From: Primulina eburnea
Taxonomy: Eukaryota > Streptophyta > Magnoliopsida > Lamiales > Gesneriaceae
Length of the DNA: 64,000 bases
Direction of reading: 5' to 3'
Assembly: GCF_022965805.1 (NCBI RefSeq)
Contig: NC_133103.1
Span: forward strand, 30,884,626-30,948,625
Shown: in pieces, positions 1 to 10,716 of the stretch
Layout: the number at the start of each line of letters is the position of its first letter
How positions within the stretch are numbered: position 1 is the stretch's first letter
Notes under the pieces: generated by a model
Seen by the model: the letters and a program-made list of their open reading frames with translations, nothing else
Told to the model about the DNA's origin: nothing
Databases searched by the model: none
Program-made: the position numbers and the translations under genes

Positions 1-1500
1 TTAGGTTGGATCAACGACTATTGTGTTTACTGATCATTCTGCTATTAGATATTTATTGACCAAACAGGATACAAAGCCACGACTGATATGATGGATTTTT
101 TTGCCCCAAGAATTCGACATTGTAATCAAAGATAAAAATAAAATAAAAAAAGAACCGAGTATGTCGTAGCTGATCATTTATCGAGACTAGTAACATGATC
201 ATCTTTTGAAATGAAACTAAATGATGATAATTTTTCTGATGAACATCTATTTTCAGTTACTACTACACCTTGTTTTGTTAACATAGTAAATATTCTTGTG
301 ACAGGAAAAATGCCACTGCAATGGAGTTTCCAATATAAAAGAAAAATTTTCAATGAGGTAAAAAAAAAATTTTGAGATGAACCGTATCTGTTCAAGCATT
401 GTCCGGATCAAATTTTTCGACGTTGCATACCCGAAAATGAGTTAAGTAGTGTCATTAAATTTTGTCATTCAGAAGCATGAAGAGGAAATTTTATTTCGAA
501 GAAAACTGCTGCAAAAATCTTGCAGTGTGGATTTTATTAGCCCAATTTATGTTTAAATACACCCATTAAATCTGCAAGATTTGTGAAAATTGGGTGCGAT
601 TTCAAAAAGAAACATGATGCCTTTGAATCCTATCATTGAAATTGAAATCTTTGACTTGTTAGGGAATTTATTTATGGGAGCATTTCTACTGTCGTTTGGA
701 TACTTGTATAATTTAGTTGCAGTTGATTATATTTCCAAATGGATAGAGGCAATTCTATTTCGAACAAATGATCTTAAAATCTGCATCAAATTGTTGAAAG
801 AAAATAGTTTTAGTAGATTTGGAATTCCTCGAGCCATGATAAGTGATGGGGGAACTAACTTTATTAATAATCCATTTGCTTCATTAATGAAATAATATGG
901 TATTACTAAAAAAGTAACTACTCCTTATCATTCTCAAACAAATTGACAAGTTGAATTAGCTAATAAGGAGATAAATCAAATTTTGAAACAAACTATTAAC
1001 CCAATTATAAAAGATTGGTTTCTGCGACTTAATGATGCACTTTGGGCATATTGAACGGCTTTTAAAAAATCATTGAATACGTATCCCTATAGGTTGGTTT
1101 ACAGAAAACAACATTTGCCTGTGGAATTGGAACATAAAGCTTATTGGGTGATCAAAACTTTAATTCAAGCATGGATGATGCCAACAAATTGCAACTTAAT
1201 GAACTTGAAGAACTCAGTAATGACGCATATGAGAATTCAACGATTTATAAAAAAAAATCAAATCATTTCATGATAGAAAATTTTTTTAGAAAAAATTTGA
1301 GATTGGTAAAAAAACTTTGCTTTATAATTCTCGACTTCACATATTCCCAGAGAAATTGTGATCAAGATAGACATGATCATACGCTGTAAAACATGTGTAT
1401 CCTTATGGAGTTGTGGGCGTTGAAAATCCTAAAAATAGTGATATTTTTATTGTAAATGAACAAATGCTAAAACAATTTTTATAAAATGAAATCTTTCAAG
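1..1500 (+). pseudogene. Decayed Ty3/gypsy pol (Tat/Athila-type): RNase H end and integrase
   Basis: Frames read through stops resemble the C-terminal half of a plant Tat/Athila pol. The first bases give an RNase H segment with FTDHSAIRYLL and then KPRLI-stop-W, where a TGA replaces an expected Arg codon. The integrase core lies at about 590-1060, with VDYISKWIEA and SDGGTNF (second catalytic Asp), and continues across a stop at 895. The integrase C-terminus (KLQLNELEELSNDAYEN) follows at about 1180-1240. There is no chromodomain, which fits the non-chromovirus Tat/Athila branch. At least five stops and several frameshifts make it dead. The 5' part of the element lies outside the window. The lineage call rests on remembered motif similarity. 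Confidence 0.75.
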
Positions 1501-1700
1501 AAGAATTTATTTCCCTTTCCGATCTTTGATTTTTTGTGTTGCATTTAATTTTTTTTTATTTGAGATTTCCTTAATCTTTTTGTTTTTCATGGTTAAATAA
1601 CGGATAATGGTACTCTGTGGCCCTCATAGTCGGTTAAATCAGTTTTCCACAATTGCTGATACAAAAATAAAATAAAAAAATCATTTCTTTTATTTTCAAA

Positions 1701-2252
1701 ATGGATGAAATTCTCTCAAAATTTTGTAAATATTTTCCCTATGTTTCTAAAAATGTTCTAAAAAAATTTTTTGTAGGTAGGTGTGAAAGATTGAGATTAC
1801 TAATGCAAAAAAGAATTCCAGAAGATATTCGTCTTGTAATAGAAGATAAGGTCCGATTTGGAAGAGAAGTTCCAGAATCATTGCTCATTTGATATATGTC
1901 TGGATTAAGAAAAAGCGCTTATGTGGAAAAACGAAGGGCCAAAAGATTAGGGGTTTGTCATAAGTGTGGAAGATTGACTTGTGACAAATAATGCAGATAT
2001 TTGGGATGTGTTTTCAATAACAGAGAAGATAAAATTGGTTTAATTAAGAATGGGCTGAGTACAGAGTCTTTAGATAACATCTTATTGACTCTTGAGACAC
2101 ATTCTCATGGACACGTGTATATTGAACATCTCCATTTACGGAAACAATTCCAAGATGAGCGTCATCATAATAGTCTTGGGAATCCGTCAAAAAAAGACCT
2201 TGTTTACCGATTTATAAGAAAATTTTATAGGAAGCATATCCTCCACTCATAG
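1701..2252 (+). pseudogene. Decayed Cys-rich ORF between pol and the LOG-like ORF
   Basis: One reading frame of about 183 codons is broken only by a TGA (1890-1892) and a TAA (1989-1991). It has a Leu/Arg-rich N-terminal half, then a basic run (EKRRAKRLG), then a cluster CHKCG..TC..C....C that could bind zinc, then a charged tail. A basic stretch followed by a Cys cluster is also seen in small nucleic-acid-binding proteins of some plant RNA viruses (carlavirus type). That resemblance is of pattern only, and I cannot call homology from it. It lies 3' of the integrase and 5' of the LOG-like ORF on the same strand, so it may be an extra ORF of the retroelement or captured sequence. Function unknown. 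Confidence 0.4.
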
Positions 2253-2403
2253 AAGGGTTTGAAGCCGTTTCTGGACGGAAAACCTGAGGAAAATTGTGAG
2301 CCACAATCACAATACTTCTATATGAATGTGTGTTATAATTGTTTTTACTATTTATTCTGCTTATAGCTGTGACCCATAGTTTTGTCATGATAACATATTA
2401 CCC

Positions 2404-2411
2404 CTATAAAA
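2404..2411 (+). promoter_or_regulatory. TATA-like box upstream of the LOG-like ORF
   Basis: CTATAAAA lies about 50 bases before the ATG at 2460, followed by a pyrimidine-rich stretch ending TTTTTGCAG. It could be a core promoter, or the pyrimidine tract and AG could be a splice acceptor. AT-rich sequence gives such matches by chance. Confidence 0.3.
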
Positions 2412-2459
2412 TCTCTCATATTTCTCTCTATTTTTGCAGAATAAAAATAAAGTAAAAAC

Positions 2460-3095
2460 ATGGCTGGATCCTCTGCACAAACATTGAAAAATATATTTGT
2501 ATTTTGTGGGTCGAGTCCTAAAACAAATGAAGTTTTTGAAGAAGCAGCGAATAATCTTGGAAAGATATTGGCTGAGAGAAAAATTTACTTAGTATATGGT
2601 GAAGGTAATATTGAGTTAATGAGATCTATTTCAACATCTGCTCATCTTGGTGGTAGTCAGGTTTTGGCTATTATTCCTACAACTTTAGCTGAAGAAAATA
2701 TTATAGGTGTTACGATTGGGGAGGAATTAAAAGTTTCTTCTATGTATGAAAGAATCACCAAAATGATTAAAAATTCTGATATTTTTATCGCATTACCAGG
2801 TGGTTTTGGTACATTAAAAAAAATTCACACTGTTTCTTGGGCACAACTTAATATCCATAATAAAACTGTGGGCTTGTTGAATATCAATAATTATTATGAC
2901 ACTTTGTTGAAATTTCTTGATAAAGTTGTAGAACAGAGTTTCATTGCAGAAAATTGACGACTGAAGATCATCTCTACTTTGACTGTCGACCAATTAATTG
3001 ATGATTTGGAAGATTTTGTTCATAAGCTTGATCCCATGATAACAAAGATCAATTGGTCGCAATCAAGAAGTAAGAACAGAAAGTTGGATCATTGA
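2460..3095 (+). pseudogene. LOG-like cytokinin riboside 5'-monophosphate phosphoribohydrolase, intronless and broken
   Basis: LOG enzymes release free cytokinin bases from the nucleotide form in the cytosol. The frame starts with a Met and shows the Rossmann-like LOG fold markers in order: FVFCGSS (13-19), LVYGEGN (44-50, where the family has a GGGS-type loop), IIPTTL (71-76), IALPGGFGT (110-118) and WAQLNIH (127-133). An in-frame TGA after codon 165 is followed by 45 further codons in the same frame that look like the family's C-terminus (a VDQLIDDLEDFV helix and an INW end). The total of about 211 codons equals the usual LOG length. The Glu expected after PGGxGT at about 120-121 is Lys-Lys, so catalysis is doubtful even without the stop. 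Plant LOG genes normally have several introns and this copy has none, so it passed through RNA or was carried by a retroelement. It lies between retroviral-type pol and a polypurine tract. Confidence 0.8.
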
Positions 3096-3351
3096 TTCAA
3101 AAGTCATGGATTTATTTGTGTTTGTTTCAGTTTGTTATCTTCAATAAAATTTCAGGTGATATCTCTTTCATTTTGTAATCTTTATTAATAGTTATTTTGA
3201 CATTAGAGACAATGTCATATTCAGTGTAATGCCCGAAATTTGCTGTGTGGTTAATCTAAACTGATTTGTTGATTAATTGATGTGATTATAGATGGTACTG
3301 ATTAGACTGGAATAGGCAGAAAAGAGATTTGAATTATGTGTGAGGATGGAG

Positions 3352-3600
3352 CCTCGCGCAGATGCGCGTTCATGCCGGGCGCACATGCGCGGAATGGGCA
3401 GAGAACCTCGCGCATATGCGCGACATGTATCCGCGCATTTGCGTGAGGGTACCCGAGAGTTATGAAAAATTGACAAGGGCCTCGCGCATATGCGCCGAAT
3501 GAGGGCGCGCATATGCGTGAGCTGCCGTGTAGACACGCGCCGAGACATATTGTCTCGCGCATATGCGCCAAGGATGGTCGCGCATATGCACGAGACGTGC
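3352..3600. repeat. Cluster of eight GCGCATATGCGC-type palindromes in the LTR
   Basis: Eight near-copies of the self-complementary 12-mer GCGCATATGCGC, some with one or two changes, recur every 20-50 bases. The same cluster appears on the other strand in element B's LTRs (46784-47035 and, partly, 53525-53570). Confidence 0.9.
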
Positions 3601-3635
3601 AGTGCATACACGAAGCCACTTCCCCTTACATGCAT

Positions 3636-3637
<2 letters not shown>

Positions 3638-3720
<83 letters not shown>
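3638..3720. repeat. (AT)n microsatellite, 83 bp
   Basis: Uninterrupted alternating AT directly 3' of the palindrome cluster in the solo LTR. Shorter TA tracts sit at the homologous place in element B's LTRs (46697-46738, 53441-53483). It may have grown from the LTR's TATA box. Confidence 0.97.
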
Positions 3721-3722
<2 letters not shown>

Positions 3723-5181
3723 TTGAAGCTTCTTATTCAGACATTACAAAAAGGGAAGGAACGAAGGAATTGAGGGGAAGCTTGAAGTTCTGAGTTTAGA
3801 AATCGATTTACGAGAAATACGCCCGTTCAATTTTCAATCCGACTTCAGTACCGTGATTCTATCGTTGACAGCTAAAATTGGACGTAAGTTTTATTGATTT
3901 CTGATATCATTTGAAATTAGGCTATTGTCAGAATTGAGTAGGATTCATATATGATGTTCTTGACATGTTAGACATCGTAGAATCGAAGTCAGATTGAGAA
4001 AAAGATGATTATGTAATTTTTATTATATTCAGAATATATTGATTGATATTGGATAGATTTGGATTGTTGATTGACTACCGATTGTATTTGATATTGGTTT
4101 TGGATTGTAATTAGTATCTGTTGAGATTGTATTAACCGGGATATCGGGATTTTGCGGTTATGCCGATTGATTTTGAGTTGAATCCAGATTGATCAGATTG
4201 GTATTGATTTGAGCAGTATATTGATATGATATTATTGATATTGTCATTTCCAGATTGAGGGATTGACAGACTTTGAATTCCAGACAGGAACGTCGTCAGA
4301 ACTGCAATAAAAGAAAAGGTATAAGTCAATGTGGTATTGGGAGATCGACTCGAGTAGGATATACTTGAGTTTCTCTAAATCACATACTTATTATTATTAT
4401 GTTCGTTGATTGATTTGATATGCTTGTTTAATTGATTTATAGGCAGCATGTATTAGATGAGTATTAGACGAGTGATCTTGTGACATAAGTGCCGATAGTG
4501 ATGGAATCGTCACTGGCATATTGCACATTGTCACAAGATAGTGAATTGGCAATAGTGCCACAGTCTGTGACGGATAGGTCAAGACACCGGATGTTTGGTT
4601 ATATCGATTGAATAGAATTGGAGCTTCTTCTATTACTGAATTCGATATAGGAATGCCAACGTCTGGAAATCGGGATCCATAGACTAGGATTGAGTCTAGT
4701 CTGAGACGTGGAGTCACGAGTATGATTGACAGTTTTGTATTGATTATGTTTTCAGATTTGATACATATTACTGATATTTGTTACATGCTTTTGCATTGTT
4801 TATATGATGGCATGTTTCATTGATTTATACTGGGATTTTATTCTCACCGGAGTTATCCGGCTGTTGTCGTGTTTGTATGTGTACATGACAACATGTGGGA
4901 CAGGTTCAGGGTCGAGGAGATGAAGAGAGATCGTGATTAGAGTGGAGACTATAGACTTGGATCTAAGATAGGATTTGAAACACTTGAGATGTAGTTGTTA
5001 AACCTTAGCACGAATGATTGTATATAGTACCAGACTTGTGCTTTTAATACTGATATGTATATTTGCATGTATTCTATTTCGTTACGCAATTAAAAAAAAT
5101 TTACACCCTGTTTATTATAATTGATTAAATTGTCCCAATGATGATTAAGAACATGATTAGCGTCCTGGTCCCAACATTCTG

Positions 5182-5194
5182 ATTGGGGGGAGAA
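5182..5194 (+). other. Candidate polypurine tract of the decayed Tat/Athila-type element
   Basis: ATTGGGGGGAGAA lies immediately 3' of the solo LTR and its target duplication. Without the solo LTR it would follow an inverted repeat, GACATT-N6-AATGTC (3199-3216). A short inverted repeat and then a G-rich tract is, as I recall, usual just before the 3' LTR of Tat/Athila elements. The 3' LTR itself could not be delimited. Confidence 0.45.
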
Positions 5195-6578
5195 CAAACT
5201 TTTTTAAAAAAAAAACCAAAAAAACTTTATAAAAAATTAAAAAAATATATTAAAAAAATATTATTTTAAAATAAAACCATGTTTATTATTTGTATCTTCG
5301 TATTTTCTGCAAAAATATCATACATTACATGTTTGAAATTTAGAAAATATAATAATCTATCTAATGATGTTTAAATTTTTATTTGAAAAAAGTCAATTTT
5401 AATATTCTGATCACTATAAAAATATGATTTATGAAATCTTTTTGACTGATTAACCATTGTGATAAGATCAGCTACTAAAGTATATGTCCCAAAATATACC
5501 TGATAAGAGTGCCTCAAGTTTTAAACTCACAAATATTTTGTGAATGAGTGGAGAGGATTGAGAAAACAACTTTTGAGCTTTTATTGATCAGGAGAGGTAC
5601 TATCTATTGTTTAGATCTTGTGTTCTTCTATTGAAAAAAAATTTGATATTTCCAGAAAAAAATAAAAATGTTGAAGATCTATGTAATTTTAAAGTTATAT
5701 GCCATGACTCATTTATCTCTCATAAAAAAAGAAGATAAAAGAAAGAAGAAAAAATAGAAAAAGATAAATATATTGTACAAATTAAATAAATATGTGGTCA
5801 ATGAGCATAAACTTAGTCTGATTATATGATGTTATGAAAGAAAAAAATTTCAAAAGAAGATAAGAAAAAAAATATATATAATAAGAATAACTAGATTTTG
5901 AATCAATGGATTTCCTATCTTTTGATTAATTTGGCTCGTTTGTTTGTCTGCATTCTGTATACCATTTTCCTGAGTATAGATGTATTCCAACTCCACGAGA
6001 CAATTCGTTCCCATTAATTGAAATATTTTATTAACTTGTGAGGATATGGAGTTGAGACTTTTACTAGAAATTTCTGAAGGCCATGTACATTTAGTTACCT
6101 AAAAATAAGCTTTGAATTAATCAGCTCAGATTATTTCATAAATTATAATTATGATGATCTTGATATAACTTTGACAGTTTTCAACGTTAATTTAAACACT
6201 TGGATAGTTACGATTACATTTCTATTTAAATTAATCAATTTATTTTGTATTTCTATTAACACTTAAATTGCTGGGACTAACAATAAACTGGTTGAAAGGT
6301 GTGATAAACATAAAAAATTGTACATTAGTTAAAGGCTTTATAACATAAATTTATAGTTTTTTTTATTAAATATTTAAATATTATATGTTTTATAATAAAT
6401 TGTATAAAATATAAGTTGTTGTGTAATTATAAATTTTTACTATTTTTACAGGTTCAATAAAATAAGAATAACATTGGCTTTGCAAATGGGATTAAGATGA
6501 TTCTTGGACCTGTAGAAAGTTGGTTTTAATATCTACAACATTAGTGGCGAGCATGAGATAAAAATCTTCTTACAATTG
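5195..6578. other. AT-rich stretch without recognised gene
   Basis: Homopolymer-rich AT sequence, stop-dense in all frames. It may be the decayed 3' LTR or trailer of the Tat/Athila-type element, but I could not find a matching second copy in the window. The last five bases (AATTG, 6574-6578) are the target duplication of the SIRE element. Confidence 0.5.
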
Positions 6579-7485
6579 TGATAGACATGAATTAATAGTG
6601 GCGATGAAAATAAAAACTAGCAGCATTCTTTAATAAAACAGTAGACGATAAGAAAATCAGAAGCTACTGCTCTAGTAAAACAAAAGTAGTAGAAAGGATA
6701 GAAAAACAGAATCAGAAGAAGATGTTACCTAACGGGACTATTTTAAATGTTACCGTTAAGTTTACCAAGTACTAGTATTAATTGCAGCATTAAATACTGT
6801 ACGGAGTCATTTAATTCACTTTACTAATTTTAGTATAAATCAGGACTAATTGTCTTATAGCTTTTCTGCAGGAACCTTATTAGGTAATAAAGCTGATTCA
6901 ATCTGTAGAACCCGTAACTTAGACTACGTATAAGCCATGCATAATTCTAGTATTTAAATTAAAATGATTTTATTGCATGAGTATTTAAATGCTTTTCCTT
7001 AAGTTAATTATTTTATGCCGTATTTTGATTTTTATCATTTCAGTTAATTCAGTGAGGCCGGACTGGAGTTGGAGTTTAGAGATGAAATTTAAGATTCAGA
7101 AAACATTTCCAGAATTTATTTTAGCTAATTAATAAATTAATTTAAGTTAAAAGGATGTTTGAGGATTTATTTAAGCAACTTGAGGTGAGTACAAAATAAA
7201 TTCACTTAGGTTCAATAATTAAGGGATTAATTCACTAAATTATTTAAAGGATAGGTGAGGCTTTTAAGGGTTATAAATTTAGTAATTCAACAACAATTTC
7301 CCTTCATTTTTATTGTAAGATTTCGGCCCCTAGATTATTAAGCAACATGCCTTGCCACCTCACCACGTTTGACCCTTTCTTTGTATTTAATTAGTAGGAT
7401 AATCCCTTCATTTTTCTAGCACCATTTAATTAATGATGAACCTTATCCTAGCCTTGTTGGACAAGCAAAAATCGGTCACCTCATT

Positions 7486-7517
7486 CCCCCCCCCCCCCCC
7501 ACCCCCACCCCCACCCC
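7486..7517. repeat. C15-A-C5-A-C5-A-C4 tract
   Basis: Four C-runs on the plus strand, i.e. four G-runs on the minus strand, meet the simple G-quadruplex pattern. It lies in the nested solo LTR and is absent from element C's LTRs at the matching place. Confidence 0.9.
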
Positions 7518-8934
7518 AAGAAGACTTGATCAAACAATTCAAAATTTAAATGAGATGTAGACTTAGTCTTGCCTTTGAATCCTTTTATTAGTGGATCTTC
7601 CCCTCACCCTCCTAACCATCATTCTTCACCCCCCATGACCGAAATTCAGAGCTTATAGAGTAGAAAAATCGTGACCCTCATAGCTAGAAACAAGAGAGAA
7701 AAATCGAGCAAGAAGCAAGATAAGAAAACGCTCCACCTCCTCCGCGCCGGATCGTCTCATTCTTTCGTTTTTCTTTCAAAACGAACCAGGCATGCATATA
7801 TTCTTCCTTGAATCTTCAATCAAGTCCTATTATCATTTATTTTCATTGCATGATAATTTTTTTCTATGGCAAAAATCGAAATACAGCAAGCACTTTTCAG
7901 AAAAATAAATCATGCAGATTTCGGTTTTTATGACAGCTTCACGGGTTGCATTGTTTTGTTGGTTTCAGGTATTGGTTCGATTCCAGGCTCCCAAGGCGAC
8001 ATCTAGACATGTAATAGGATGCATTAGGACCATGTTGATCCATTCATTTAACCCCTACACGCTGGAAGTCGAGAAAATGACAACAACTTCCCCTTTGGTC
8101 CATATGAGTTTTCGAAAAAAAATGTTGTTTTGCTGTCAAGGGGATGGATCTGATCTGGACTGCCACAAGGCATATAGCCATGGTTCGATCACTTCCCTAG
8201 CATGTCTAAGACGTGACTAAGTTGCCCTTTTGTTGGCTTGGTCCATGGCGAATCGGTTTTAACAAAATAACTCAAGAACAGCCCCTTCCCCATTTCGGCT
8301 CTTCATTTGTACATCATGTGTGTTTCAAATTTTGGTGGATTGGTGCGGATCTTGGTTTGCCTTTGGCCCTTAGCCACGGTTCATACCATACCCCAAGATG
8401 TCTAGATCGTGCCATGGTCAACCAAATGGCCACTGGAAAGGTCCATGACAGCAAACGAAGCAAAACTCCCCAAGCGCGCAGATTACTTTCTCGGCTAGGA
8501 GTGTGGTCTTGTTTCTGGTGTGGTTTGGATTGTGGCTGGCCTAGGGCCCTTAGCCATGGTTCAAACCATTCCTTGGGATGTTTGTAAGAGTCTCTGGTCG
8601 GTGGTTCAAGCCCCAATGGCCGGTAGTCTCGAAAACGACACAAGAAAAGAAAATGTGCAGCTGCTGTAATTTTGACAGCAAGCGTGCTGTTGTTCTCGGG
8701 CGTCGTTCGAGTTCTCAGTTGGCTTTTATCCTATGGCCTTGGACTGGAAAGTGCCTCATTGAGTTAGGAAGGTCATGTTTTCGACCGTCGTAATCCGGTT
8801 CATTTTCGAGGTCGTACGAGAATTTACCATGCGAAGTGCCAAATTGACTCTCGAAAGAGCGTTTCATGTTTTGGCCTCCATTCACCTAGATTTCGACACT
8901 CACCATTTTAGGGGTATTACTTCATCAGTTTAAA

Positions 8935-9004
8935 CGTATTTTAATCATGAATATATGACGTTTCGGTGTTGGTTCGGGTTGGTTCGTAGTCATGATTAAA
9001 TACG
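8935..9004. repeat. Inverted repeat (16/15-base arms) in C-family LTR
   Basis: CGTATTTTAATCATGA at 8935-8950 faces TCATGATTAAATACG at 8990-9004 across about 39 bases. The same pair occurs at 55612-55681 and 63487-63556 in element C's two LTRs. Confidence 0.85.
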
Positions 9005-9259
9005 AAGTCATTAGGCACACTTGTCTCAGTTTTTGGATTTAATTGCATAATTTGGTCATGTAAATCTATTGCCTATTTTTCATGGCATATTTAGGTTGCA
9101 GTGAGCCTGGGAGCTATCCAATCCAAGCAATAAATTATTACAAGATATTTATTTGTGTCATTTAAATATATTACGTGCATTAAAATATAAAATGTTGATT
9201 TTTGAGATTATTCGATATTGCTTGTGGCCATTTCACTATCATGGGATTATGGCTAAATC

Positions 9260-9420
9260 TGGTCGCCAGTTACTGGTCCGGTCGTCAGTTAGCGGTCAGT
9301 TTCAGTTTGTACCACCCAGTATACTTTGGCATACTCTGATCAGACGTTTATTATTTTACCCGGTCGTCAGTTACCGGTCATGGGAGAATTTTATTATCCG
9401 GTCGCCAGTTACCGGTCAGT
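9260..9420. repeat. Four-unit CGGTCGCCAGTTACCGGTCAG repeat cluster
   Basis: Four variants of GGTCG(C/T)CAGTTACCGGTC recur with irregular spacers. Each unit has complementary ends (CGGT and ACCG). Element C's LTRs carry three-unit versions at about 55935-56040 and 63811-63917. Confidence 0.85.
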
Positions 9421-10672
9421 TTCAGTGCAGGGGCCACTTGCGTAGACCATAATCTCGACAGAAAATTTATGACATGCTATTTTATTACAGGGCTACAAGG
9501 AGCAAACATTTTCACTATGATTTTCAGTTCAGTTATGCACGTATTATAATTGCTCATGACAAGTTATTTTCACATTATGCCTCATGACATGTATTTTTAC
9601 TCCCATGAAATTTTTACTATATTTACTCGTTATTTACGATATATGAATGTTGAGTCTTTAGACTCACTAGACTTGATTGTTGTAGGTACTGATGATGCCG
9701 GGGCCGAGGGCGGGGACCAGTGAGCTAGCTTGGGTCGGCAGTAGTGGAACCCGAGGACCTCATTTTAGCATTTACCATTTTTATGCTCAAATAGTTTATC
9801 CGTTGTTGGATTATTCTTAAATTGTTCTTTTGCAAGAAATAATTTCTTCCAATGCTATTTTTAACATTTAAACTTTATTTAATGGTCTATTTTATGAATG
9901 AGGCATTTTACTTACTTTACAAAGTAATTTTTTTTAATTTTTTCGCAAATATTCAAACACGAATTTTCGGGCCGTTATACAATCAGAAGTCTGAAGACAT
10001 CCTCTGATCATAGACGTTGAACTCAGTCACTTATATATACATGGAACAAACCCTTATACAAATACGACAATGCGCAAAATATCTTTCAAGGATCAACGCT
10101 ATTTCACTCAACAGAACAACCTCGAAATTCCTTGATAACTTTGAGTTCAACACAAAGAAAAGTAGCACACGCTTCATAGCAAATATCTGATCTTTTGAAG
10201 ATCATCTTGTGCTACTGTTTCTTACACTCTTCACGATCATTTACAACACTTATACTTTATCAGAAGAGTTTATAATCTGAAAAGAGTCTTTTCAGAACTT
10301 TGTGTATCACGTTTTCACTGTGTCGAGTAACTAAGAGTTTCAGTAGGCAAAAGTGTAAGTCCTTCTGAAGTGGGTGTGTACAAGAGTTGTACTGTAATAT
10401 CCAAAGTCTTTTAGTGATACCTTCTGGAAACAGGAGAAAGGGAGACGTAGAAGATTTCATCTTCGAACTTCCATAAACAACTACTGTCTACTGTTATTAC
10501 TGTCTTTCACCTACTTCATCAGATTGTTTCAGCACCTATAATTGTAATCTGTTGAAAGTATACGCAACAAGATAAACTACTATCTATAACAGGATTTTAG
10601 TACCTCCTTAGAAAGCAAAAAGGAGTAGAGTTTATTCACCCCCCTCTAAACTCAACTTCGATCCACAACAAT

Positions 10673-10684
10673 TGGTATCAGAGC
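10673..10684 (+). other. Primer-binding site, SIRE unit 1
   Basis: TGGTATCAGAGC starts three bases after the LTR end, complementary to the 3' end of initiator-Met tRNA. Confidence 0.95.
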
Positions 10685-10716
10685 AGGTTATTCTTGTTCG
10701 TGAAAAACTACAACAG

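Larger units (their letters stand above)
3225..5176 (+). mobile_element. Solo LTR of a Ty3/gypsy chromovirus (family of element B)
   Basis: It begins TGTAATGCCCGAAA and ends GGTCCCAACA. Imperfect 5-bp flanking duplications are TTCAG (3220-3224) and TTCTG (5177-5181). The LTRs of element B (45265-47149, 51993-53576) and the fragment at 44056-45264 are the same family in the opposite orientation. No internal region is attached, so it is the product of LTR-LTR recombination. It contains a CpG-rich palindrome cluster and an AT microsatellite in the presumed U3/TATA area. Near its 3' end is a conserved block (CACCGGAGTTATCCGGCTG). ORFs inside it are not considered genes. Confidence 0.85.
6904..9979 (+). 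mobile_element. Solo LTR of the element-C Ty3/gypsy family, nested in SIRE LTR1
   Basis: Begins TGTAGAACCCGTAA and runs 3,076 bp, homologous end to end to the 5' LTR of element C (53577-56594). It is flanked by the direct repeat CAATC (6899-6903 and 9980-9984). The last bases read TTATA where element C has TTACA. The intact SIRE LTRs (19673 and 29685) show the uninterrupted target. It holds a C-rich tract, an inverted repeat, a CGGTCGCCAGTTACCG cluster and the palindrome GAGTCTTTAGACTC (9652-9665). Short ORFs in it (for example 7912-8793) are not conserved as protein between LTR copies. Confidence 0.93.
6579..10670 (+). repeat. SIRE LTR1 (5' LTR), split by a solo LTR
   Basis: Starts TGATAGACATGAATT and ends CGATCCACAACA next to the PBS. 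Removing the insertion 6904-9979 and one CAATC leaves about 1,011 bp. A TATA-like TTATATATAC lies at 10031-10040. By eye it differs from LTR3 at about 25 sites, so the element is old relative to its own duplication. Confidence 0.9.

Noticed and set aside
1..1500. Endogenous pararetrovirus origin for the pol remnant
   Set aside because: An integrase with Ty3/gypsy Tat/Athila motifs is present; no movement protein or viral coat motifs were seen.
2460..3095. LOG-like ORF as an active host gene
   Set aside because: In-frame stop, lost catalytic-loop Glu, no introns, and retroelement context.
3273..3726. Overlapping ORFs on both strands with Cys/Arg/Ala-rich products
   Set aside because: They arise from the GCGCATATGCGC repeats and the AT microsatellite. 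The same happens at 46743-47174. No codon-level conservation.
4132..4717. Minus-strand ORFs in the solo LTR
   Set aside because: Not conserved in related LTRs at 44056-47149 and 51993-53576.
7912..8793. Several ORFs of 70-124 codons in the nested solo LTR, with counterparts in element C LTRs
   Set aside because: Reading frames are not kept between LTR copies. They lie within LTR sequence and do not match known proteins.
9260..9420. CRISPR-like array
   Set aside because: Short irregular repeats within a plant LTR, no constant-length spacers, no cas genes.
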